Origin: Labia minor
Taxonomy: Eukaryota > Arthropoda > Insecta > Dermaptera > Spongiphoridae
Assembly: GCA_963082975.1 (NCBI GenBank)
Contig: OY720345.1
Span: 9,574,491 to 9,638,490 of the forward strand
DNA length: 64,000 nt
Direction: 5' to 3'
The notes under the pieces are model-generated. The model did not search any database and was not told the origin of the DNA. It saw only the letters and a program-made list of their open reading frames with translations. The position numbers were made by a program, and so were the translations under genes. Position 1 is the first letter of the stretch. Each line of letters begins with the position of its first letter. This document shows, one piece after another, positions 24,016-35,442 of the stretch.

Positions 24016-24256
24016 TAGAGTGACCGTATTTTGAAAACACCAAATCGGGACAATTTACTTTTTTTTTTAGAACCAAATTGAAAAAATATTGGAAAAAATT
24101 CGGAAATGTTTAAGAGCTTAGTCCAGAAAACGTTTTACCTTTTTTTTAGAACCTAATTGAAAAAATTTTGTCCTAAATATTTCAAAAAACGGGACGCCGG
24201 GACAGAGCACATAATAACGGCACAATCCCGGAAAAACGGGACATTTGGCCACCCTA
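24016..24256. mobile_element. hAT-type element, TAGGGTGACC family, complete
   Basis: The left end is TAGAGTGACCG and the right end in reverse complement is TAGGGTGGCCA. A perfect 8-bp duplication CACAAAAC flanks it (24008-24015 and 24257-24264). The right side carries the CCCG-rich subterminal palindromes ('cgggacgccgggacag', 'cccggaaaaacggga'). The internal module with 'agaaccaaattgaaaaaat' and 'cggaaatgtttaagagc' occurs twice. Confidence 0.92.
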
Positions 24257-24264
24257 CACAAAAC

Positions 24265-25605
24265 TATTCTCCGGGGCAAGGCACTAAATTATTGAAATAA
24301 TTGATAAAAATGAAAAAAAATTGAATCATTAAAATAAAAATGATTGCTTCATTGGTTGTTGTTTTTTTTTCTTTCCTTCTTCTTTTATTTGTAAACAAAG
24401 AATTGTAAGTTGCTTGCTGGTGACCCTTTTTTTATTATTATTTAAGCTTTGATAAGTGATATCCTGTCTTTTGTCAAAAAAAAAATTCTTTAACTTTGTA
24501 TGCAATTGTAACTGGAAACAATGCATTGCAATTATATTTGACAAATTAGATTCTCAGGCGAAAATATTTCTCTACTATTTCTACGGAAGACTATTTATTT
24601 CACAATTATTTATTTATTTGTTGTTTTTTTTTATTTAACGTTTGAAATTTGTTAATACAATTGATTGTGCCTTTTTATTTATATTAATGATCGAAAATAA
24701 TTTTAACAAACTTTATCTATCTAATTTTGAAAATCTCAATAATATTTTGTTTTATTTTATTTTACTTGTAACTTGAAAATAATCATTGGCTAATATACCT
24801 ATTTTGAACAATTCTGATAGAAGAATGTCTCACTCCAACGGAAAGAAAACAAATCACTTAAAACTTGGAGTCAACTCAAACTATTTTAGTTTCATTTTTT
24901 AATTTTGATTTAATTTTTAGCCATTAATGTCAATAATAATAATTAAAATGATTATAAATTAAATTTTAATCGCTAATAAATGACATTTTGGTAGTAGAAC
25001 TTGATGATCAACTATTTTTCTAATGTATTTTTATTTATATATATATATATATATTTTTTTTTTAAGATAATTCTATTTAAAAATAATAACCAATTATTAC
25101 AGAGATATCTATGAAGGAGCAGAGAACTCATCTAAAGGCAAAAAAATAATAATTAAATGAATATAAAGTAACATAACAAAATTAAATTGATAATCTTTAA
25201 TTGATGACATTTTGATTTTATTCAACTTTAATATTTTAAAATTTTATATCCTGAACTACCAGATTTATATGCCTCCCTTAATTTTGGTTCTGAGTACGTT
25301 TCACGTTAGATTCTATGTCGGATTTTGCTTGAATCTTAAAAACTCAATATGAATATAAGATATTTATAATAATAATTTTGTAAAGTATATTTATATATAT
25401 ATAATATTATTAAATTAATTAAAAAGAAAAAAATTGCAAAAAAATTAAATTAAATTAATTAATGGAAAATAAGAAAATAATATGAGAGTCAATGAGGATC
25501 ATGAACCTATTTGTAAAAATTTATGAATTTAATAAGTGAAGTTCTTTGTTAGGATTAGATTTCATTTTTATTAAATAAAATCTAATATTTATTTATTATA
25601 AAATT
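24265..25605. other. AT-rich non-coding DNA
   Basis: A/T-rich DNA with AT runs at 25035-25054. Short frames at 24329-24638 on both strands have no recognised domain and are Lys/Phe-rich. Confidence 0.5.
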
Positions 25606-25616
25606 TATTTTTATAT

Positions 25617-25870
25617 CAGAAGGCGCCATTGGGTGTGTGGGTAGTGAACCTGCCTCACATTCACAATATCACTAGCTGGGGTCTATGGGACGGAGTCAAC
25701 CCAGCTTCCTGGAACAACATTGGGGAAAAGCTACTTGATAGCGCCTCCGATCAAGAAAATCAAGGTAAAGGTTGAGAGACCCGTTCTACTGATCATAGGA
25801 CACCTCATTAATATAATCGGCTTGATAGGCGTTGTCCTTCCGTAGAACGTACATAGTCAGAGGTTTTTTT
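25617..25870 (+). mobile_element. SINE-A copy 2
   Basis: Homologous to 6572-6849 along its length ('gggacggagtcaacccagc', 'gatagcgcctccgatcaag', 'gataggcgttgt', 'agtcagag' plus T-run). It is flanked by the 11-bp duplication TATTTTTATAT (25606-25616 and 25871-25881). The head is shortened around 25660-25680 relative to the 6.6-kb and 39.2-kb copies. Confidence 0.87.
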
Positions 25871-25974
25871 TATTTTTATATAGAGATTATTATTTTTGGT
25901 TGAATTAACAATAATACTTTTGTTTTCCAGTTATTTTCTCTGGTATCTTAAAGTGTGACACAATGGATTCGGTT

Positions 25975-26205
25975 AGAATTCAGTAATAGTGCCCTCACCG
26001 CCCGCTCTAGCAATTACACTGCCCCGGACAATAGAATAAATTGCCACTCCTATATTCGTAAAATTTATTACATTCTTAACCAAAATACTGCCATTTAGAT
26101 TTACCGCCCCGGACAAATGCTCGGTTTGCCGCCCTCTAGAGCGAAGCCCTGGTGCCCCAGGGAAGTAGGCAAAATTCTTTCTAAAGGGTTCTTTGCTTGG
26201 CAAAG
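25975..26205 (-). repeat. Unclassified GC-richer sequence with a 76-codon open frame
   Basis: A 76-codon open frame (25973-26203, minus) spans a GC-rich patch in which the motif 'gccccggaca' occurs twice, at about 26021 and 26106. 'gccctctagagcgaagccctgg' type sequence at the right suggests the edge of a repetitive element. The predicted peptide (FPGAPGLRSRGRQTEHLSG and onward) matches nothing I recognise. The frame has no transposase motif, signal peptide or membrane segment. I treat it as an unassigned repeat or a chance frame rather than a gene. Confidence 0.35.
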
Positions 26206-26861
26206 AATGAAATTGATCACATATAATGATAATGATAGAAATCCTGATAATAATTTCATTAATAGATTTTTATTACTGAGAAGTTACAAATAATAATAAA
26301 TAATAAAAATAAAATTAATTATAAATTAAAATTTTTGCTATACTTTTTAATTGTAAGATGTGCTATGTGTTACAATAATAATAAATAATCTAATTTTTTA
26401 AATTTTTTTTGTATATATATTGAATAAAGATAATATTTTTTTTTTTTAATATTGAAATTTTAATTAAATTTTGAATCTATCTTTTCATCTCTTAAATTAT
26501 TGATATTTTAATTATACAGTTTAAATATTAGATTAATAATTTTGTTTTCATGTTTCATTTTATATGAAATTCAGAGTTATTTTTTTTTCACATCAAAGTT
26601 GTATGAATGACCTTAAGGTCAAGAACGTTTAAGAAGGAGAAAAATAAATAAAAATAAATGGATACCTTTATAAATGTTATCTAAGTTTGAAATCAAAAAT
26701 TTATTTATTAGTTTTTTTTATTTTTTAATTAATCAAATTAAAAATTACTGAAATAATATGTAATATTTAGTAATCTTTATATTTAATTTCAATTGTCTGA
26801 TTTTAAATAATTTTTTGTTTTAATAAAGGTAAAAACATTTTTTTTTTGCTTATAAATATCT
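26206..26861. other. AT-rich non-coding DNA
   Basis: Only A/T-rich simple sequence was seen. Confidence 0.5.
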
Positions 26862-27077
26862 TATCTTATTATGCTAGCTAAAATTGTATCTATATATCTA
26901 TATATTTATCTATAACCATTGGTTCTCAAAAACCGCTCTAACGATTTTTTTCAAATTCACACTAGATATAGTATTTATAAAGAAAAATTGAGTTTTATTG
27001 ATCACATCTCTTGAAACTTACAGCTTCATTATTAATTTCTTAATTGAAAATTATATATGGGTGACGTAAATGGCATC

Positions 27078-27570
27078 CATTTTGAAATATTACTCCCGCC
27101 TTTTTTTAATTTTGTATTAATATTTTTTTTATATTTAAAATATTTTAAAATTTATTATTTAATTTCGAAATAAAATTAAAAATATTTATTTTTAATAAAA
27201 TATATATATATATTTATTAATCTCTCTCAAAAAAAAAAAAACAACAAAATAAAAAATGGTTTTGAAATAATTTTTTTTTTTTTTTTAATCTATTATTTTT
27301 TAATAAATTAATTAATAAATTACTATTTTATATTTATTTATTCATTGTTCTTTTATTAAATTTAATATTTATTAATATTATTTATTATTTATCGATGACA
27401 TATGACATTCATATTGAAATTTTACTCCCGCTTTTTTTTTAAATATTTAAAATATTTTAAAATAAAATTCATTATTTAATTTCGAAATAAAATTAAAAAT
27501 ATTTATTTTTAATAAAATATATATATATTTATTAATCTCTCTCAAAAAAAAAACAACAAAACAAATAAAT
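27078..27570 (+). repeat. Direct repeat of about 165 bp, offset about 328 bp
   Basis: 27078-27245 and 27406-27570 share 'ttactcccgc', 'tatttaatttcgaaataaaa', 'ttaatctctctc' and a terminal A-run followed by CAACAAAA. A repeated R4 interior is the simplest explanation. Confidence 0.75.
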
Positions 27571-27618
27571 GTCTTTGAAAGATGGTAAAAATATCTTTCT
27601 AATTATCAAAATATATCA

Positions 27619-27680
27619 TAGACCAGCGGTAAGAACAATTGTTTTTACTCCCCGAGTTCGAAGGATCGAAACTCGCCGCG
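27619..27680 (+). other. tRNA-like sequence, possibly a SINE head
   Basis: TAGACCAGCGG resembles a Pol III A-box, and GAGTTCGAAGGATCG about 35 bp downstream resembles a B-box. No convincing cloverleaf or acceptor stem could be drawn, so this is not called a tRNA gene. Confidence 0.25.
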
Positions 27681-27797
27681 TTCATTTTGTTTTTTATCTA
27701 TTTTAGTGATTTATTTATTCATTGTTCTTTTATTAATTAAGTTTTAGATAGTTTTATAATTTTTAATATTTTTTCAATAAAATATTATTTAATACAT

Positions 27798-28380
27798 TTA
27801 ATAATTGTAATAAATAATTAAAGAATTGTATATCAATATTTTTTAAAGGGTAGAGCGAGCTCGGTGTCCCAGGTATTAATATTACCAGCTAAATCCAATA
27901 ATAATGAATCATTTTTTTTAACTTAGCCGAGGCTCGGGGTCCCGGTATACATATTTATGTATTATTGAGGACCCCAAGTTCCATGCAATGATGCAACATT
28001 TAATAATTGTAATAAATAATTAAAGAATTGTATATCAGCTCGGTGTCCCAAGTATAATATTACCAGCCAAACCCAATATAATAATGAATTATTTTTTTTT
28101 AACTTAATTACCTAGCCGAGGCTCGGGGTCCCGGTGTGATCTTAATATATTGTCAGAATTAGATAAATAATGTAGAGAGAAAAATTATTTAAAAATAGAT
28201 ATTTATTTAAATGAAATAAAATTATTTAATTTACAGAATGAAAATGTCTATAATAATGTCTAAATATTTTTTCGAGCGACAGCTCGGTATCCCATGTATT
28301 AATATTACCAGCCAAACCCAATAATAATGAATCATTTTTTTTAACTTAAGTACCGAGCCGAGGCTGGGGGTCCCGGTACT
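27798..28380 (+). repeat. Triplicated R4 end module
   Basis: The module runs from 'agctcggtgtccc' through 'attaccagcc' and 'aatgaatcattttttttaac' to 'gccgaggctcggggtcccggt'. It occurs at 27858-27950, 28037-28136 and 28281-28380. The first two also share the leader 'taataattgtaataaataat' (27798 and 28001), giving a tandem unit of about 203 bp. Confidence 0.85.
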
Positions 28381-28555
28381 TAGAATTAAATTGAAACAAA
28401 AAAGATTCTATATTAATATATACACTTGATATGTAGGTAGGTTTGTTTACATACTACATGCTAAATGTATTTTTTTAAAATAATTATAATTATTTATTTT
28501 TTTTTTCAAATTGCTTTATCGAATTTTACATTATTTTTATTTAATAACCATTCTA

Positions 28556-28993
28556 AGGGAAAATTTTTAATAAAAACTGTTTTGGTAATTTATCAGGAAA
28601 CGGGTCACCTCTCGGATTTTGATGAAACTTCGCCAGTGTATTCCTTGTTTAATTCTGAGAAACTTTTTCCTTAGGCAATATAAGGAGTCTCTTCTAGTTT
28701 TCGAGATAAAGATGATTAAATTTTGAATATTGACATTACATATATATCCAAGGTGAAGCCCTCCACTGGCCAAATAAATAAAACATAAATATGGTGTCCA
28801 ATGGATGTATATGTAATGTCAATATTGAAACTTTAATCATTTTTATCTCGAAAAGTAGAAGATACTGAAAAATATTGCATAAAGAAAAAGTTTCATAGAA
28901 TTAAACAAGGAATGTACTGGCGAAGTTTCATCAAAATTCTAGAGGTGACCTGTTTCTTGAACAACAACATGTTTATTAGAAATTAATCTTTTA
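28556..28993. mobile_element. Long inverted-repeat element (LIR) copy 1
   Basis: Two arms of about 165-200 bp (about 28556-28760 and 28790-28993) are imperfect inverted copies: 'ggtcacctctcggattttgatgaaacttcgcc' on the left is mirrored at the right, as are 'ttcgagataaag' and 'caatattgacattacatat'. Only about 40 bp separates the arms, so a single strand could form a long hairpin. There is no coding capacity. Related arms occur at 37.1 and 39.2 kb. The superfamily is undetermined. Confidence 0.8.
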
Positions 28994-29811
28994 AATGTTT
29001 ATATTCAATCAATTTCATATATATTTTTTTTGCGCCATTTATATATTTAATTAAAAAATAAATTTGTTATGACTATTTTGTGAAACTATTTTATTTTATT
29101 TTTTTTGTGGAGGGGAGCTCAGAAGACCTTAAATCGTATTTTTGATCGATCACATTATTCATTTATAGGCATATGAAAGTAAACGATAAATAAATACTTA
29201 TAATCATTGATTTAAGTTTTTCAAATTTATTTAAATGGGTCAGATGGAATCAATCCCATAATATTGTGGAGAAGAACTTGAATGATAAAATAGAAGGTAA
29301 AAATGTCAATCGAAATAATTACTACAAATATAATAAATAAATGTAAGAATAAATTATTTGTGATCAACTCATATTTGAAATAAGTATTGAAAATAGATGA
29401 TATTATTTTTCTTTATTTAATGAATATAAAATCATTAAATAAAAATATTTGTAATAATTGAAAGATATTTTGCATAAATTTCTATTGAAATAAAATTGAT
29501 GTCTAGAAAATAAAAGAGAGAAAAAGAGAAAGAGAAGGAGAGAGAGAGAGATAAATTAGAGAAAGTTTCAATATATAACTATAAAAGGACGCAGGAGATT
29601 CGTGTTCCGCCCAATTGACTTGTCTGAAGAAAAGAACAAAAAATAATGCATCAAATCAAAAAACTGACACAATGAACAATCCAATTGAGAAAAAAATTAC
29701 AATATTACACTTTTGACATCCAATTGATTCATTTTTCAATATACAATGTCATTTGAAAAGGTCAATTGAGTTTTATATTTATAATAATAAAATGAAAATG
29801 GCAAAAAAAAA
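28994..29811. other. AT-rich DNA with GA-rich tract
   Basis: A purine-rich stretch of GAGA/AAAG type lies at 29513-29555, followed by a TATA-box-like word and a more complex patch (29580-29660). No open frame of note. Confidence 0.45.
29580..29588 (+). promoter_or_regulatory. TATA-box-like word TATAAAAGG
   Basis: A textbook TATA word precedes about 50 bp of GC-richer, apparently single-copy sequence. In DNA this AT-rich such words are expected by chance, and no initiator or gene is visible downstream. Confidence 0.15.
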
Positions 29812-30451
29812 TAAGCTGGAGTGTCTCCACTCGACCATCTCGAAATTTGATTTTGGATTAAATAACATAATATATTATATTTAAATTAAATTTAATTAAT
29901 TATAAATTATAAATAATAAATAATAAATATTAAACCAGCGCATGTTTGGCTCTTTATTGATGGCACCACTTCACGTGCTGGCGCGTGATTGGCAGTCAAC
30001 GTGTTAAAAAATTTAAAAAATTAATTCCGGTACTTTCAGCGATTCAATCAAGCTGCAATTCTATATATAGCAGTTTTATACAATTTTTAATCATGTGAAA
30101 AACTATCAAACATATATCTTTATTTTTACGGTCACTATAGAGGGAAAAAAAATGAAAACGTGCTAGTTAAAGGACCTCTTCCGAATGAGCTACATTTTTC
30201 AAAAGTTGATAGAAAACTACGAATTTTGAATAATGCCCATATACCAAATTTTATTATTCTAGCTCAAATCGTTTTTGTGTAATCTTATCTACATACACAC
30301 ACCCACCCACCCACCCACCCACACACACACACATAGAGACATTTTTCTCAACCTTAGTGAAAATGTGTCAGGAACCTATAAAACGTATAAAATCATCAAA
30401 ATCTCGACATCGAAAATTTTCGAGATAGTAAAAAAAAATTGGCGAGATAGT
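29812..30451 (-). mobile_element. HLE-A copy 8
   Basis: Reverse orientation, full length. The 3' end is TAAGCTGGAGTGTCTCCACT. The microsatellite is an unusual ACCC array followed by CA (30299-30334). The extreme 5' end is doubled: CGAGATAGTAAAAA occurs at 30421 and GCGAGATAGTAAAAA again at 30442. Confidence 0.86.
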
Positions 30452-31257
30452 AAAAATGATTCAGTATTTTCTTGGATGTCGTTAAACTTACCAAGTTACA
30501 TTTATCTATTTACTAATTAAATGTAAAAATTAATTTAAATAGACATACAAAGAATATAATTAATCGTCAATTAACATATGGACTAAGAGAATAAATTAAA
30601 TAAATCATTTAAAAAAAAAAAAAAAAAAAAAAAAGATTTATTATGATTTGATGTCCAATGAACCAAGTAACATGAAGCATGAGATGAAGAAGAAGAAGAA
30701 GAAGAAATAGAATTGGATTAATGAAGATGATGCCAATTAAATTAATACACACATTTTAATTGAATCAACGTGATATGAATTAATATTAATCCTTATAGAC
30801 AAATAATTAATTATAAAGAATTTTATATTATCTACTATTAAATATACATATTAGAATGAAATAATTATATTTATTAAATTAAATAAAATCATTTTAATGG
30901 AAAGAAATATTTGAATGCCTATAAAGAGTTGAAATGATTCAAAAAAAAGAAAAAAAAATATTTTTAAAAATGAATACCTGGTTGTATTAATTAATCACGA
31001 AAACGCAATAACTGTTGAACAGACCGAGGATATTTAATTAATTATTCGTACTAATTAATCAACACATATCTTTCATTTTAATGTTAAGGAAATGATGAAT
31101 ATCTACATATTTTACACTTTCACGCATTTATATAATATTTAATAAAATATCATAATTATAATAATTCAAAACGAACAATTAAAATGCCTTAAGATATAAG
31201 AATATTTTATATTTTAATAAATTATTTTCTTTCTATTTCTCTCTCTATCTCTAAATA
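30452..31257. other. AT-rich DNA with poly(A) and GAA tracts
   Basis: An uninterrupted run of 24 A at 30611-30634 and a GAA/AAG run at about 30684-30708. No gene or retrocopy was recognised upstream of the poly(A) run. Confidence 0.5.
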
Positions 31258-31875
31258 TATATCTTATCTTATTATACTAGCAAAAATTCTATATATATAT
31301 AAATTTTTTAATTTTTGAAATATTAAACTGCTCTAAGAATTTTTTTGTAATTCACACCATAGATAATTTTTATAAAGAAAAATCGATCTCTATTAGTTTC
31401 AGCCTTTATTAGTTTTTTCTTAATTTAAAGTAGGATATGTAAATGACGTCAGATTGCGCTTCCTTAAATACAAAATATCATAAAAAAAATAAAATTAAAA
31501 ACATTTATGTTATATCAATATCCGTCTTTCAGTAAATTAATACATACTTTTAAATTATTTGAAATTGTTTCATAACATATATTGGTTTTTTCTTAATTTA
31601 AAATAGAACATTTAAATGTGACGTCGGCAACTACGTCAGATAGAGAGAGCTTCCTTAAATACAAAATATTATAAATATAAATAAAATAAAATTACGAAAT
31701 GTATATTATGTTATATCCAAAGGCCTTATTTTTCAGTGCATTACATACGCTTAAGGGATATATGCTTTATGAGTATTTTTTTTTTAATTCATGTTCTTTT
31801 CAATTTTTTGAACGGCGGCTCGGTGAACCAGGTATTAATAATATCAGCCAAACCCGATTATAAGGAATAATTTTT
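31258..31875 (+). repeat. R4 repeat copy 3
   Basis: Starts TTATCTTATTATACTAGCAAAAATT at 31262 and ends in the 'ggcggctcggtgaaccaggtattaat' module. Internally it repeats a 'gacgtca...cttccttaaatacaaaatat' unit twice (about 31443-31490 and 31620-31675). Its middle ('aaaatttatgttatat', 'ttgaaattgtttc') also resembles the HLE-B 3' half. An HLE-B element begins in its terminal T-run. Confidence 0.7.
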
Positions 31876-33328
31876 ACCGACCGACGATAGTAAGGGAGGT
31901 ATTGTTTTCAGACCAAATTTCACATGTGGAGATTTTTACATATCTCCACGAATCATGCATTTTCTTAACAGAAAAAAGTATTTTTAGCATGATGTCTGTC
32001 CGTCCGTCCGTCCGTCCGTATAGATGTGTACAGCCTGAACGGCTCAACCGATTTTGATGAAATTTGGTATATTTACTTAATGCATCAGTGGGATGAATTG
32101 ATCAACTTTTGGTGCAAATCCGGAAACCGGAAGTGATCCGTCCGTCCGTCCGTATAGATGTGTACAGCCTGAACGGCTCAACCGATTTTGATGAAATTTG
32201 GTATATTTACTTAATGCATCAGTGGGATAAATTGATCAACTTTTGGTGCAAATCCAGAAACCGGAAGTGGTCCGTCCGTCCGTCCGTCCGTCCGTATAGA
32301 TGTGTACAGCCTGAACGGCTCAACCGATTTTGATGAAATTTGGTATATTTACTTAATGCATCAGTGGGATGAATTGATCAACTTTTGGTGCAAATCCGGA
32401 AACCGGAAGTGGTAGTATTAGCGATCGACGATAGGAAGGGAAGGGTTATTTTCACACCAAATTTCACATAAGGAGATTTTTTTACATATCACCACGAAAC
32501 ATGCATTTTCTTAACAGAAAAAAGTATTTTTAGCATGATGTCTGTCCGTGCGTCCGTCCGTCCTTCCGTCTGTCCGTATAAATGTGTACAGCCTGAACGG
32601 CTCAACCGATTTTGATGAAATTTGGTATCTTTACTTAATGCATGAGTATGATGAATTGATCAACTTTTGGTGAAAATCCGGAAACCGCAAGTGGTAGTAT
32701 TAGCGATCGACGATAGGAAGGGAAGGGTTATTTTCGCACCAAATTTCACATAAGGAGATTTTTTTACATATCACCACGAATGTATTGGTTTTATCCTCGG
32801 GAAAAATCATCTTCATTATGTTTTTCTTAATTTAAAATTATATGACGTCACCCAGCCCTTCATGACGTCACAGCCTCGGGTAACGCCGACTACTCCAGCT
32901 ATATATTATAAATAAAATAAAATTAAAAATATTTATGTTTTATCCATATCTGTTTTTTATTACATTAATAGATATATTAAAATTATTTGAAATTGTTTCT
33001 GTAGCTGGAAATTAATTTATTTCAAACCGTCGGTCGGTTCGGACCTGGCCACAGGTCAACTTATTTTACATATCACCACGAATGTATTGGTTTTATCCTC
33101 GGGAAAAATCATCTTCATTATGTTTTTCTTAATTTAAAATTATACGCCGGCTACTTCAGCTATATATTATAAATAAAATAAAATTAAAAATATTTATGTT
33201 ATATCCATATCTGTTTTTTATTACATTAATAGAAATATTAAAATTATTTGAAATTGTTTCTGTAGCTGGAAATTAATTTATTTCAAACCGTCGGTCGGTT
33301 CGGACCTGGCCACAGGTCAACTTATTTT
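31876..33328 (+). mobile_element. HLE-B copy, internally amplified
   Basis: The 5' end ACCGACCGACGATAGTAAGG lies after a T-run at 31876. The family blocks follow: 'ttcacatgtggagatttttac', GTCC microsatellite, 'gcctgaacggctcaaccgat', 'ccggaaaccggaagtgg'. The 3' end CGTCGGTCGGTTCGGACCTGG...CAGGTCAACTTA occurs twice, at about 33028-33064 and 33293-33328. Internal segments are tandemly repeated at two scales, making the copy about 1.45 kb against about 0.64 kb for the 39.8-kb copy. Frames inside are incidental. Confidence 0.88.
31995..32412 (+). repeat. Three tandem units of 134-142 bp inside HLE-B
   Basis: Each unit runs from a GTCC/TCCG microsatellite through 'tatagatgtgtacagcctg' to 'accggaagtg'. 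Borders are about 31995-32136, 32137-32270 and 32271-32412. A fourth, more diverged unit follows at about 32541-32693, separated by a repeated 'gcgatcgacgataggaaggg' block. Confidence 0.88.
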
Positions 33329-33740
33329 AATGACCAGTTACTTTTAATTATAATATATATTATTATTTTGCAACTTTTTAAATAACAATATTTTTAACTG
33401 AATTACAATTAAAAATTGATTTAATTTTAATTATGTGTAATTTATTTATTTATTTTAATTTCAATAATAAATTAATAAATTCACATATTATAAATTAAAT
33501 TAAATTTATAATTACATATTATAAATTAAATTTGTAATAAAGAATGTAATCAGAGAAATTTCTTATTTAAAATTCTTAATATGTACTTAATAGTGGAGAT
33601 TTTTATTTTTTTTTTTTTTAATAGTGAAAGTTGTTTAAGAAGATTCACCTGAATAATAAAGAAAAATATAACAAATGATTTCCGTATCAGACGACAAATA
33701 TAATTCAAAAAAAATATTTTTTTAATATAGTATATATATT

Positions 33741-33774
<34 letters not shown>

Positions 33775-34489
33775 CTTTTTAACATAAGAATTTCAAATGA
33801 ATTAGAATGTCGTGATAAACGATTTGGATTATGTAAGAGACAGGTAATCGTACAAGTGGTCCCACGGCGTGGGAGACACCGTCAATTCCCATTTGACATC
33901 AAAAATATATTTTCAATTGCAAGTGCTGCTCCATTAATGATTCGATATGGCTATATAAAGAAGGGAATTATTTCTACATTATAATTACGAAATATAACCG
34001 ACGACGACAATGTCACCTTGTAATTCAATATTTTAATATTATATTTCATTTAATTATAATATACAAATTTTAATGTAATCATAATAATTATATTTCCAAA
34101 AATAGAGAATAAATTGAAAAATGTTCAAATGGAAATTATTTTTCAAACTCATTAGTATAAAGCATATATAATTTTCCTCTCTCTTATTCGAATTTTAAAT
34201 AAAAAATTATGTTATATTTTAAATACATAATGAAATGTGTAATGTGACCTAAAAAATGTTAATGTAATAATTTTTAAATCAATGATGATTGAATAATTTT
34301 TTTTTTTTTAATTTAAATTAATATTTTATTCAATTAAAATTAGTTTTTTTTAATTTTTGAAAATTATATAAAACATTATTTTAAATGCCGCTAATTAAAT
34401 ATTGTTTTATTTTTTTATATAAATATAATATTATATACAAATATATATATATATATATATATATATGAATTATAAAATTTAATTTAAAA
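33329..34489. other. AT-rich DNA with a more complex island
   Basis: Mostly A/T-rich with AT runs at 33743-33771 and 34441-34466. The island at 33800-34030 is GC-richer and shows no match to any repeat of this window. It contains the hairpin TCCCAC-GGC-GTGGGA near 33860 and a TATA-like word. Confidence 0.5.
33952..33960 (+). promoter_or_regulatory. TATA-box-like word TATATAAAG in a single-copy island
   Basis: It lies inside the 33.8-34.0 kb island. No initiator, 5' splice site or open frame of note follows, so the call is weak. Confidence 0.15.
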
Positions 34490-35060
34490 TAAGCTGGAGT
34501 GTCTCCACTCGACTATCTCGCAATTTGAATTGGATTAAATAACATAATATATATTTAAATTAAATTTAATTAATTATAAATTAAAATTAATAAATAATAT
34601 TTATTAAACCAGCGCATGTTTGGCTCTTTGTTGATGTCAGCACGACACGTGTAGGTGCGTAAGATTTTCAGTGTTAACAAATTAATTCTCGTACTTTCAG
34701 CAATTCAATTAAGCTGAAATTCTATATATAGCAGTTTTATACAATTTTTAATCATGTGGAAAAACTATTCAACATATATCTTTATTTTTACGGTCACTTT
34801 AGAGGAAAAAAAAATCAAAACATGGTTGGTAATGACCCTCATCTGAATGAGCTACATATCTCAAAAGTTGATAAAAAACTACGAATTTTGAATAATGCCC
34901 GTATATCAAATTTCATTATTCTAGAACAAACCGTTTTTGCGTAATCGTGTCTACGTACACACAAACATTTTTCTCAACTTTAGTGAAAATGATTCAGGAA
35001 CCTTCAAAATCTCGACACCGAAAATTTTCATAATCGCAATAGTATCTCTGGTGAGTTAGT
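34490..35060 (-). mobile_element. HLE-A copy 9
   Basis: Full length in reverse: TAAGCTGGAGTGTCTCCACT at the left, and a degenerate 5' end GTATCTCTGGTGAGTTAGT at the right. The internal microsatellite is nearly gone (only 'gtacacacaaac'). The 62-residue frame inside has a close paralogue in copy 10, merely because both are the same repeat. Confidence 0.87.
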
Positions 35061-35442
35061 AAAATTGAATAAAAAATTATTGTCAAGATTGTGTTATTAG
35101 ATGTTTTGTTTTGTTAGATGTCATTAATGTTTTGAGGTAGTAGATGACATGTGTATTGTATTTAATTATAGGTCCATTGCCTAAAAAGGATTCTGATTAG
35201 ATTCTACATGTGAGAATCATTTTTTTCTTGTATTTACACTTACAATTAATGTGTAAAAGAAAGAGAGAGGTGGGGGAGTGGGAAGAGAGTTCTTTTACGG
35301 ATGATCACAGTTGAACCGTTAACCTACGGGAGTGTAATATAAAAAAGAAAAGAAATAACAGTGAGTTATATTCATTGAAAAGTAGTATTATATATTTATT
35401 AATATACAATTTGATAATCCTATAAACAGAGATAAGAAAAAA
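35061..35442. other. AT-rich DNA, short purine-rich patch
   Basis: A GAGAGGTGGGGGAGTGGG-type patch lies at 35260-35290. Nothing else recognised. Confidence 0.45.

Larger units (their letters stand above)
26862..28380 (+). repeat. R4 repeat, expanded copy
   Basis: Starts with the R4 signature TATCTTATTATGCTAGCTAAAATTG and a TATA tract. The 'cgctctaacgattttttt' and 'tttataaagaaaaattgag' blocks follow. The right part (27798-28380) carries the R4 3' module with 'ctcggtgtcccaggtattaat' in three copies. The whole is much longer than the other R4 copies (about 0.6 kb) because of internal duplications. Confidence 0.6.

Noticed and set aside
27619-27680. Possible tRNA gene
   Set aside because: A- and B-box-like words are present but no acceptor stem or cloverleaf could be drawn; at most a SINE head.
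26862-28380. LTR retrotransposon (direct repeats at 27078 and 27406)
   Set aside because: The repeats are internal, about 165 bp, without TG...CA ends, primer-binding site or coding sequence between them.
30611-30634. 24-A run as the tail of a retrocopy
   Set aside because: No upstream gene-like or LINE/SINE sequence and no flanking duplication were found.
31995-32700. Regularly spaced repeats resembling a CRISPR array
   Set aside because: Units are contiguous 134-142-bp tandem copies of HLE-B without unique spacers, in a eukaryotic context.
33952-33960. TATA box of a real promoter
   Set aside because: Such words are frequent by chance in DNA this AT-rich; kept only as a low-confidence feature.
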